Shown: positions 1 through 6,785 of the stretch, piece by piece
Layout of the letters: each line of letters starts with the position of its first letter
How positions within the stretch are numbered: position 1 is the first letter of the stretch
NCBI RefSeq assembly: GCF_026810505.1
Contig: NZ_CP101750.1
Coordinates: 7,118,515 to 7,182,514, forward strand
Reading direction: 5' to 3'
DNA length: 64,000 nucleotides
Source of the DNA: Streptomyces sp. Je 1-369
GTDB lineage: Bacteria; Actinomycetota; Actinomycetes; Streptomycetales; Streptomycetaceae
Made by a program: the position numbers and the translations under genes
Notes under the pieces: generated by a model
What the model saw: only the letters and a program-made list of their open reading frames with translations
The model's database searches: none
What the model was told of the DNA's origin: nothing

Positions 1-675
1 CAGGACGGCTTCGAGCTCCTCACCCCGGCGCGGGTGCTGCGTGGACTCCAGACCGTCGACGGAACCTCGTCCACCGCGCAGAGCGCGAACGAGGGGGACG
101 CGGACGACGACAATGCGCCCGGGCTGCTCGATGACTTCGTCGCGATCGAAGACGGGCTGGGCGAGATGACCGCGGACATGGCGGCGATCACGAAGACGAT
201 GGAGACCATCGGAGCGCTGACCGAACAGAGCAACATTGAGATGCTCGATCTCACTCAGGCGAAGGCGCCCGCGAGCGCACGGCTCGCGGCTGTGACCCGG
301 TACGCGGAGTCGCTCAGTGTGCCGGCTGGGGAGCTGAACACTGTCACTGCGGCCTTTTCAGAGCGGATGGCGACCTTGGACAGCGGGGTGAGGGCCGCTC
401 TCGGTCTCATCGAGGTAACTCCGCCCGACGAGCGTGGCGAGGGAACGGAGGATTTCCTGGAGCAACTCATGTCCTTGGACGAGTCCGCTCAAGCCGGGCT
501 GTCGCAGGTCGCCTTCTTGGGTACGTCCGCGAGCGGCATGGTCCGTGTGAGTCGGTACCTCCGCAATCCGGTGAAGGACATCTCTGCCGCGGTGAAGCGG
601 TTGACGTCCGCCATCACGTGCATGGGGGAGTGGGCGGGCAAAGCCCGCGCTCTGGCGCAGGGCACCACCGAGTGA
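1..675 (+). CDS. Unrecognised protein, 5' end outside the window
   Basis: The reading frame is open from base 1, so this is the 3' part of a longer gene; the first in-frame start codon inside the window is a GTG at 34 but nothing favours it as the true start. The visible part is about 224 residues, acidic near the front (a run rich in Asp and Gly) and then mostly predicted helix with regular Ala/Leu/Met spacing, like a coiled-coil or helical-bundle protein. No signal peptide, membrane segment or catalytic motif is seen. It is followed by a strong hairpin 15 bases after the stop. I do not recognise the family. Confidence 0.6.
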   Translation, partial: QDGFELLTPARVLRGLQTVDGTSSTAQSANEGDADDDNAPGLLDDFVAIEDGLGEMTADMAAITKTMETIGALTEQSNIEMLDLTQAKAPASARLAAVTRYAESLSVPAGELNTVTAAFSERMATLDSGVRAALGLIEVTPPDERGEGTEDFLEQLMSLDESAQAGLSQVAFLGTSASGMVRVSRYLRNPVKDISAAVKRLTSAITCMGEWAGKARALAQGTTE

Positions 676-690
676 AGCTGCCCCGGCGGG

Positions 691-715
691 AACCCGGACC
701 TCTGAGGTCCGGGTT
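691..715 (+). terminator. Hairpin terminator after the first gene
   Basis: Perfect inverted repeat with 10-base arms (AACCCGGACC / GGTCCGGGTT) around TCTGA, starting 15 bases after the stop at 675. No T run follows, which is usual for Streptomyces terminators. Confidence 0.7.
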
Positions 716-798
716 CTGTGATGCTACGGCGCTGTCTGGCCGCGCGTCACCACGGACACTGGCCGTGATTGATGCGAGAGTGAAGACTCCCCCGGACT

Positions 799-818
799 GG
801 CCATGGCTCGCCATGGCC
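799..818. repeat. 20-base perfect palindrome, possible corA terminator
   Basis: GGCCATGGC and GCCATGGCC arms (9 bases each) are separated by two bases. It lies about 60 bases beyond the corA stop on the minus strand and could end corA transcription. The rest of the 676-877 gap holds nothing else I can name. Confidence 0.45.
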
Positions 819-877
819 CCTTTCGTTGGGAGATGCAAGAGCAAACGACCGACACTGCTTGAGTGCCGTCGACAGAC

Positions 878-2047
878 CTAGAGCCAATCCCGCCGCTTGA
901 AAATGAAGTACAGACTCACGCACACCACCGCCATCAGCAGAATCGCGAACGGATACCCCGCCGCCCACTTCAGCTCCGGCATGGTCTCGAAGTTCATCCC
1001 GTAGATCGTGCCGACCAGCGTCGGCGCGAACAGGATCGCCGCCCACGACGAGATCTTCTTGATCTCCTCATTCTGTTCGAAGCCTGCCTCCGCCAGCGCT
1101 CGCATCTCTGCGTTCTGCTGCTGGGTCACCAGCGTCGCGTTGACCGTGAGGATGTCGGCCAGGGCCTGGCGGAAGCCGTCGGCGCGTTCGCTGGTGTGAG
1201 TGACGTGGTCGGCTACGTCCCGTAGGTAGCGCTGGAGTTCCTCGTCCGTGCCGTACTTCGCGAAGCCTGCCATCAAGGAGTGCAGCATGCCGACCAGGGG
1301 GCGTGTCGCGCGTTGGAACTCGACCATTTCGCGGGAGAGTTCGTAGATGCGGCGGGAGACCTCCGGCTCGCCGCGGAAGACCTCCGTCTCGATCTCGTCG
1401 ATGTCGTTCTGGACGCCCGCGACGACCGGGACGTAGCCGTCCACCACCGCGTCGAGGATCGCGTAGAGCACCGCCTCCGGGCCCAGCTTGAGGAGGTCGG
1501 GGCTCTCCTCCATGCGGCGGCGGACTCCGGACAGGTCGGGGGCTGCGCTGTGGCGGACCGTGATGACGAAGTCTGGGCCCACGAATACGTGCAGTTCGCC
1601 GAAGTCGACCTCTTCGGGGGCGTCGAGGTAGCGGGCCGCGCGGAGGACGACGAAGAGCGTGTCGCCGTAGCGCTCCAGCTTCGGGCGCTGGTGGGCCTCC
1701 ATCGCGTCCTCCAGGGCCAGCTCGTGGAGGTCGAACTCGGCGGCCAGGGTGAGGAGCTCCGCCTCCGTCGGGCGGGCGAGACCGATCCACGCCATGCCGT
1801 CCGGCTGCTCTCGCAGTTCGCGGAACGTGTCCGCCAGGGAGGTGGGCGTCGCCACGCGGACCCCGTCGCGGTACAGGGCCGCCTCGACGATTCCGGCCGC
1901 GGGGGAGTGTGCTGCGGTTGGGGGCGCGTCCACCACGGGACGCGAGGTGGTCTTGATGGGCGGGGGGTCCGCGGGGCGCGTTCCTCGGCGCCATGTGTGC
2001 TTCTTGCCGTTCGCGGTCGGCTCCGGGCGGGCTCGGCGTTCCGGCAT
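878..2047 (-). CDS. corA: CorA-type magnesium/cobalt transporter
   Basis: Membrane channel for Mg2+ (and Co2+/Ni2+) of the CorA/MIT family, which works as a homopentamer. As called the protein has 389 residues: a basic, disordered N-terminal tail of about 45 residues, the large cytoplasmic domain, then two C-terminal membrane segments (about 330-350 and 362-382). The family signature GMN sits at residues 350-352 at the end of the first segment, inside YGMNFE, and the tail ends in the basic KRRDWL typical of the family. I chose ATG 2047 because the reading frame upstream of it is proline/arginine-rich low-complexity sequence; a longer start at 2179 is formally possible. It is divergent from the winged-helix gene at 2200. 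Confidence 0.93.
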   Translation of the reverse strand: MPERRARPEPTANGKKHTWRRGTRPADPPPIKTTSRPVVDAPPTAAHSPAAGIVEAALYRDGVRVATPTSLADTFRELREQPDGMAWIGLARPTEAELLTLAAEFDLHELALEDAMEAHQRPKLERYGDTLFVVLRAARYLDAPEEVDFGELHVFVGPDFVITVRHSAAPDLSGVRRRMEESPDLLKLGPEAVLYAILDAVVDGYVPVVAGVQNDIDEIETEVFRGEPEVSRRIYELSREMVEFQRATRPLVGMLHSLMAGFAKYGTDEELQRYLRDVADHVTHTSERADGFRQALADILTVNATLVTQQQNAEMRALAEAGFEQNEEIKKISSWAAILFAPTLVGTIYGMNFETMPELKWAAGYPFAILLMAVVCVSLYFIFKRRDWL

Positions 2048-2199
2048 GGCGGGCGGCCACCTTCGATCGGCGCGGTCCCGCGTTCCGCGGACCCCGGCAG
2101 GATATGCGGCCGGTGGGGTGGGGAGTGGGAGCGGCGGCGCCCCAGTGGGTGCGGAATTCAGGACCGTATGTGTCCGCAAGGCCCGCTAGCGTTCCGTTC

Positions 2200-3465
2200 A
2201 TGAAGAACACGTCGGCCTCGGGCCGGACGAGCCCCGTCCTGGGAGCCCGTGCTCTCAATCGCGCCACCCTCGACCGGCAGCTCCTCCTGCGCCGGTCCTC
2301 TGATCTGTCGGTCAAGGATGCCGTGACCCATCTCGTCGGCCTCCAGGCGCAGAACGTCAAGCCGCCCTACTACGCTCTCGCCGCGCGCCTCGCGGACTTC
2401 GATCCCGCCGAGCTGTCCGCGCTCCTCGACGCGCGCGAGCTCGTGCGTATCGTGACTCTGCGCTCCACCATCCATCTGCATACCGCCGCCGACGCGCGCA
2501 GCCTGCGGCCGCTCGTCCAGAGTGCGCGTGACGGGGAGCTGGCGGGGTTCGGGAAAGGGCTGGTCGGTGTCGATCTGGTCGAGCTCGCGGACATCGCGCG
2601 TGCGGCCGTCGAGGCGGAACCCCGCACGATGAAGCAGCTGCGCGAGGTGCTGCTCGTGCGGTGGCCCGACGCCGACCCGCAGTCCCTCGCCGTCGCCGCA
2701 CGCTGCCTGCTGCCGCTCGTCCAGGTCACCCCGCGCGGGCTGTGGCGGCGCAGCGGTCAGGTCGCGCTCACCACGGTCGGGCAGTGGGTCGGTGACGACG
2801 ACGGTTCCGTGGGGGCGTCCGGTGCTGTGTCCCGTGGTGACTCCGGTGGGGATTCCGGTGTCGCGTCTCTCGACGATTCCGGTGGGGGTTCCGGTGTCGC
2901 GTCTCTCGACGGTTCCGCTGGGGTGTCCCGTGTTCGCTCCCTCGACGATGCCGTTCTGCGCTACCTCGCCGCCTTCGGTCCCGCCTCCGTCAAGGACATG
3001 CAGACCTGGGCCCGTCTCACCCGGCTCCGCGTGGTGTTCGAGCGGCTTCGGCCCCGGCTGCGTACGTTCCGGGACGAGAACGGTGTCGAGCTCTTCGACC
3101 TGCCCGACGCGCCGCGTCCCGACCCCGACACCCCGGCCCCGCCCCGCTTCCTTCCCGAGTACGACAACCTCCTCCTCTCGCACGCCGACCGGACCCGCGT
3201 CGTCCCCGCCGACTACAAGGGGCGTACGTGGAAGGGGAACGTGTCGTACTGCGTCTTCCTGCTCGACGGGTTCCTCGCTGGAGTGTGGCGGTTGGCGGAG
3301 GACGTGAAGAGCGGGGCCGCCGTGCTCACCATCGAGCCGTTCGGGCGGCGGCCCGGCCGGGCGCAGCGGGAAGAGTTGGTGCGGGAGGCGGAGTGGATGC
3401 TGACGCGTGTCGCGGAGACGTCATCGTCGTACGACATTCGTTTCGGGAGCGTCGTCGACGGCTGA
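2200..3465 (+). CDS. Winged-helix DNA-binding protein of the AlkZ/AlkX (HTH_42) type
   Basis: A 421-residue protein of the winged-helix family that includes the interstrand-crosslink DNA glycosylases AlkZ and YcaQ/AlkX. The family's catalytic Q-x-Q motif is present as LQAQ (Q49, Q51), and the C-terminal half keeps conserved stretches such as the FLPEYDNLLLSH region. Glycosylase activity is inferred from the motif only; some relatives are annotated just as DNA-binding proteins. Residues about 214-249 are an insertion made of three 12-residue repeats (consensus DSGGGSGVASLD) encoded by 36-base units at 2839-2946. Start ATG 2200 follows the sense of family alignments; the longer in-frame start at 1993 would overlap corA. 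Confidence 0.8.
   Translation: MKNTSASGRTSPVLGARALNRATLDRQLLLRRSSDLSVKDAVTHLVGLQAQNVKPPYYALAARLADFDPAELSALLDARELVRIVTLRSTIHLHTAADARSLRPLVQSARDGELAGFGKGLVGVDLVELADIARAAVEAEPRTMKQLREVLLVRWPDADPQSLAVAARCLLPLVQVTPRGLWRRSGQVALTTVGQWVGDDDGSVGASGAVSRGDSGGDSGVASLDDSGGGSGVASLDGSAGVSRVRSLDDAVLRYLAAFGPASVKDMQTWARLTRLRVVFERLRPRLRTFRDENGVELFDLPDAPRPDPDTPAPPRFLPEYDNLLLSHADRTRVVPADYKGRTWKGNVSYCVFLLDGFLAGVWRLAEDVKSGAAVLTIEPFGRRPGRAQREELVREAEWMLTRVAETSSSYDIRFGSVVDG
2839..2946 (+). repeat. Three 36-base in-frame tandem repeats
   Basis: Units at 2839-2874, 2875-2910 and 2911-2946. The first two differ at only two positions, the third is more diverged. They encode a Ser/Gly/Asp linker inside the winged-helix protein. 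Confidence 0.9.
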
Positions 3466-3620
3466 CCGGGTGGTCAGTGGTAGGGCTGTGTGGTGAGCGC
3501 TGTGTGCTGCGTGCTGGCGTGAATGTCAGGGGCGCGCGTGTGCGGCGGGGCCGCGCGTGTGCGGCGGGGGTAATCATGTCTGGCGGGGGCACTCATGTAC
3601 GGCTGGGCCGCGCGCGTACG

Positions 3621-4289
3621 TCATGTCCGCAAGTACGTCAGCACCGCCAGGACTCTTCGGTGTGTCTCGTCCGTCTGCGGCAGGTCCAGCTTCGTCAGGA
3701 TGTTGCCGATGTGCTTGCCGACCGCCGCGTCGGACACCACCAGCTCCCTGGCTATCGCCCCGTTCGACTTGCCCTCGGCGATCAGTGCGAGCACCTCGCG
3801 TTCGCGCGGGGTGAGCTGGTCCAGGGGGTCGCGGCGGCGGCGCAGCAGCTGGCGTACCACCTCGGGGTCGACCACCGTCCCGCCGTCCGCCACCTTGCGC
3901 AGCGCCTCCACGAACTCCTCGACCTGTCCGACCCGGTCCTTGAGGAGGTAGCCGACGCCCGATCCGTCGCCGGAGTCCAGGAGTTCGGCTGCGTACGACC
4001 GCTGCACGTACTGACTGAGGACCAGGACCGGGAGTGCGGGGCGCTTCTCGCGCAGCCGTACCGCCGCGTGCAGGCCCTCGTCCTGGAAGTCGGGCGGCAT
4101 GCGTACGTCCGTGACCACGATGTCGGGGGCGTGCTCCTCGACCGCGGCGACCAGTGCCCGCGCGTCCCCGACGGCCGACACCACCTCGTGGCCGCAGCGG
4201 GCGAGCAGGCCGATGAGCCCCTCCCGCAACAGCACACTGTCCTCGGCCAGTACTACGCGGAGCGGTCTGCCGCCCTCGTCAACTCGCAA
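3621..4289 (-). CDS. NarL/FixJ-type response regulator
   Basis: DNA-binding response regulator of 222 residues. The receiver domain covers about 11-130, with the acidic pair E16-D17 and the phospho-acceptor D61 in IVVTDVRMP and the conserved K of YLLKD near 125. A LuxR-type helix-turn-helix lies at about 157-215 (LTPREREVLALIAEG followed by the recognition helix). Its start overlaps the end of the kinase gene by 37 bases, so the two are one transcript and probably translationally coupled. It faces the divergent ABC transporter at 5811, the arrangement typical of kinase/regulator pairs that sense cell-envelope-active drugs and induce an efflux pump; that link is inference. Confidence 0.93.
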   Translation of the reverse strand: MRVDEGGRPLRVVLAEDSVLLREGLIGLLARCGHEVVSAVGDARALVAAVEEHAPDIVVTDVRMPPDFQDEGLHAAVRLREKRPALPVLVLSQYVQRSYAAELLDSGDGSGVGYLLKDRVGQVEEFVEALRKVADGGTVVDPEVVRQLLRRRRDPLDQLTPREREVLALIAEGKSNGAIARELVVSDAAVGKHIGNILTKLDLPQTDETHRRVLAVLTYLRT

Positions 4290-5557
4290 GGAAACTCCAC
4301 ACGCAACAGGGTCGGCCCACCCGGCGGACTGGTCAGAGCCAGTCTGCCATCCAGCACCGACACCCGGTCCGCGAGCCCCAGGATGCCGCTCCCCGCCGCC
4401 GGATCCGCGCCGCCGCAGCCGTCGTCGCGCAGCTCCAGGTACAGGCGTCCGCCGCGGTGCCCGCTCGTTATCCGCGCGCGCCGCGCCCCGCTGTGTTTCG
4501 TGATGTTGGCGAGCGCCTCACAGACCACGAAGTACGCCGCTGATTCGACTGCCTGCGGTGCCCTGCCCGGCAGTTGGAGTTCTACGTCTACGGGGATCGC
4601 GCTGCGGTCGGCGGCATCGGCTACCGCCTCCTCGAGGCCGTAGTCCGTGAGGACCTTCGGGTAGATGCCGTGGATGAGCTCGCGCAGCTCCGCCAGCGCC
4701 GCGCCCGCCTCCCCGTGCGCCTTCGTCAGCTGATCGGCGAGCGGGCCCGGCGGGGCGTCGAGCCGGGCCAGTCCCAGCGCCATCGACAGGGCTACGAGGC
4801 GCTGTTGGGCTCCGTCGTGCAGATCGCGCTCGATACGGCGCCGCTCGGACTCGAAGGCATCCACCAACCGGGCGCGGGAGCGCGCCAGTTCGACGACCTT
4901 GGCGCCGAGCTCCCCCTCCGGCGGGGAGATCAGGAGCCGGGTCAGGCCGGCGCGGGCGCCCGCCGTGGTGCCGAGCACGTACACGCCGAGGGCCAGCAGG
5001 AGCAGGCCCAGGACCGCGACGCCGAACGCGGTCGGCCACGTGGTGACCGTCCACTGCTTGAGCACCTTCGCCTCGTCGCCGTCGCCGACCGTGGCCATCA
5101 GCAGAGGCGTGGCGACCACCGACAGCGGCAGGAACAGGGCGACGATGATCGCCACGGCGTCGACCGGCCAGAGGAGCCCTGCGAACAGCAGGGCGTACCC
5201 GAGCTCCCGCCATGTCATGGGTTCGCGCAGCCGCGTGAGCAGCCAGGGGCGGAGCCCCGGATCGGGTGGCACCTGGTGGCGGCCGGGGGCGGGGGCGCGG
5301 TCGATCAGGCGGAGCCTGCGCCGCTCCATCCCGGCCACCGGAATCCCGCCGAGAGCGGCCACGACGAGCAGCGGCAGTCCCACCAGGACGAGGGTGAGCG
5401 CGCCGCACACCGCCGCCACCACCACGACCACCACCAGGGTGGCGGCGCCGCTCACCGCGCCGGTGAGCAGATACGCGGCGGAGCGCCAGGGCCAGGCCGA
5501 CAGGAGGAAGCCGGGCCGGGACATGGCCTGCCACACGTTCCGAGGATGCATGCGCAT
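4253..5557 (-). CDS. Sensor histidine kinase, HisKA_3 type
   Basis: Membrane histidine kinase of 434 residues, partner of the response regulator that follows. Hydrophobic segments near 28-70, 120-155 and 175-197 suggest four or so membrane passes, a sensor of the type that reads the membrane itself. The dimerisation/phospho-acceptor motif is RRRIERDLHDGAQQ with H247. The ATPase domain has the N box at N351 (EALANITKHS), the G1 box DDGCGG near 378-383 and GILGL near 391. ATG 5557 has no clear ribosome-binding site, so a start a few codons later is possible. Confidence 0.92.
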   Translation of the reverse strand: MRMHPRNVWQAMSRPGFLLSAWPWRSAAYLLTGAVSGAATLVVVVVVAAVCGALTLVLVGLPLLVVAALGGIPVAGMERRRLRLIDRAPAPGRHQVPPDPGLRPWLLTRLREPMTWRELGYALLFAGLLWPVDAVAIIVALFLPLSVVATPLLMATVGDGDEAKVLKQWTVTTWPTAFGVAVLGLLLLALGVYVLGTTAGARAGLTRLLISPPEGELGAKVVELARSRARLVDAFESERRRIERDLHDGAQQRLVALSMALGLARLDAPPGPLADQLTKAHGEAGAALAELRELIHGIYPKVLTDYGLEEAVADAADRSAIPVDVELQLPGRAPQAVESAAYFVVCEALANITKHSGARRARITSGHRGGRLYLELRDDGCGGADPAAGSGILGLADRVSVLDGRLALTSPPGGPTLLRVEFPCELTRAADRSA

Positions 5558-5700
5558 GACCGTAAGCGGCGTCGGTGGGCCTGTGCCATCGGGGCGGAGT
5601 CCGTATCCGGGGTATGCCTGGCCCTACCCCAGGTCTCGGTCCCGCCGTACTGCGCCAAGAGGGGCTCCCACGGTTTCGTTGAGGCATCAAGAGTTGACGT

Positions 5701-5775
5701 GCCGACCCGCCGATGGGTCGACCCGCCGATGGGCCGACCGGGCGACCGGCCGATGAGTCGATGAGCCGACGGGCC
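5701..5775. repeat. Short repeats between the kinase and ABC transporter genes
   Basis: The stretch is built from variants of CCGATGRGYCGACCSG, several of them internally palindromic (GGGTCGACCC). It lies just upstream of the ATPase gene, in the divergent control region, and could be either a slippage product or a set of binding sites. Confidence 0.5.
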
Positions 5776-5810
5776 CAGATGACGAGGAGCGAATGCTGGT
5801 GGAGAGAACC

Positions 5811-6785
5811 ATGGTTGACGTCGACGCGATTCAACTGCGGGGCGTGTCGCGGCGGTTCGGGTCGGGCGGTACGTCCGTCACCGCCCTCGACGACGTGTCG
5901 CTCGCGTTCCCCAAGGGGACGTTCACCGCCGTCATGGGGCCGTCCGGGTCCGGCAAGTCGACCCTGCTGCAGTGCGCCGCGGGCCTGGACCGGCCCACGT
6001 CCGGCTCGGTCACCGTGGGCGGCACGGAGCTGACCGGGCTGAGCGAGACCGGGTTGACCCTGCTGCGGCGCCGACGCATCGGCTTCGTCTTCCAGGCGTT
6101 CAACCTGCTGCCCTCGCTGACCGCCGAGCAGAACGTGGCACTGCCCCTGCGGCTGGCCGGGCGCCGCCCGAAGAAGGCGCAGGTGCGCGAGGCGCTCGCG
6201 CAGGTCGGGCTCGGCGACCGGGCGCGGCACCGGCCGACGGAGATGTCCGGCGGCCAGCAGCAGCGGGTCGCCCTCGCCCGCGCGCTGATCACCCGCCCCG
6301 ACGTGCTGTTCGGCGACGAGCCGACCGGCGCGCTCGACTCGCGGACCGGCCGCGAGGTGCTGGCCCTGCTCCGGGGCATGGTCGACCGGGACGGCCAGAC
6401 GGTCGTCATGGTCACGCACGACCCCGTCGCCGCGGCCCACGCGGACCGCGTCGTCTTCCTCGTCGACGGGCGGGTCAACGGCGAGTTGAGCGGTGCCGAC
6501 GGACGGTGCAGCGGTGCCGATGAACGGTTGGGTGGCGGCGACGGGCCGCTGTGCGGTGCTGATGGACGATCGCGAGGTGCCGATGAACGGTTGGGTGGCG
6601 GCGACGGATCGTTGCGCGGTGCCGATGGGCGATCGCGAGGTGCCGATGAACGGTTGGGTGGCGGCGACGGATCGTTGCGCGGTGCCGACGGGCGACTGCC
6701 AGGTGCCTACGAACCGTCGCGTCGCGCCGCCTTCGCCGAGGACATCGCCGCACGCATGACCAACCTGGAGGCGGCACCGTGCTGA
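5811..6785 (+). CDS. ABC transporter ATP-binding protein, MacB/LolD type
   Basis: ATPase subunit of an export-type ABC transporter, 324 residues. Walker A GPSGSGKST is at 43-51, the Q loop is in FVFQAFNLLPSL, the signature is SGGQQQR, Walker B ends in LFGDEPTGALD and the H loop is in VTHD. The core ends near residue 225; the rest is unusual: a linker of 21-residue repeats (consensus GADGRSRGADERLGGGDGSLR) at about 227-301, then a short helical tail. ATG 5811 is preceded by GGAGAG at good spacing; the upstream ATG 5793 is an alternative. Its last seven bases overlap the permease start, so ATPase and permease are coupled. Confidence 0.92.
   Translation: MVDVDAIQLRGVSRRFGSGGTSVTALDDVSLAFPKGTFTAVMGPSGSGKSTLLQCAAGLDRPTSGSVTVGGTELTGLSETGLTLLRRRRIGFVFQAFNLLPSLTAEQNVALPLRLAGRRPKKAQVREALAQVGLGDRARHRPTEMSGGQQQRVALARALITRPDVLFGDEPTGALDSRTGREVLALLRGMVDRDGQTVVMVTHDPVAAAHADRVVFLVDGRVNGELSGADGRCSGADERLGGGDGPLCGADGRSRGADERLGGGDGSLRGADGRSRGADERLGGGDGSLRGADGRLPGAYEPSRRAAFAEDIAARMTNLEAAPC
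6490..6712 (+). repeat. 63-base in-frame tandem repeat in the ATPase gene
   Basis: Units begin at 6490, 6553, 6616 and 6679 (the last partial), exactly 63 bases apart. The middle two are nearly identical, the first is more diverged. No frame on either strand is interrupted by stops here, which produces long shadow frames. Confidence 0.95.

Noticed and set aside
6490..6712. Possible CRISPR array
   Set aside because: Units are contiguous, 63 bases long and without variable spacers, and they stay in frame with the ATPase gene.
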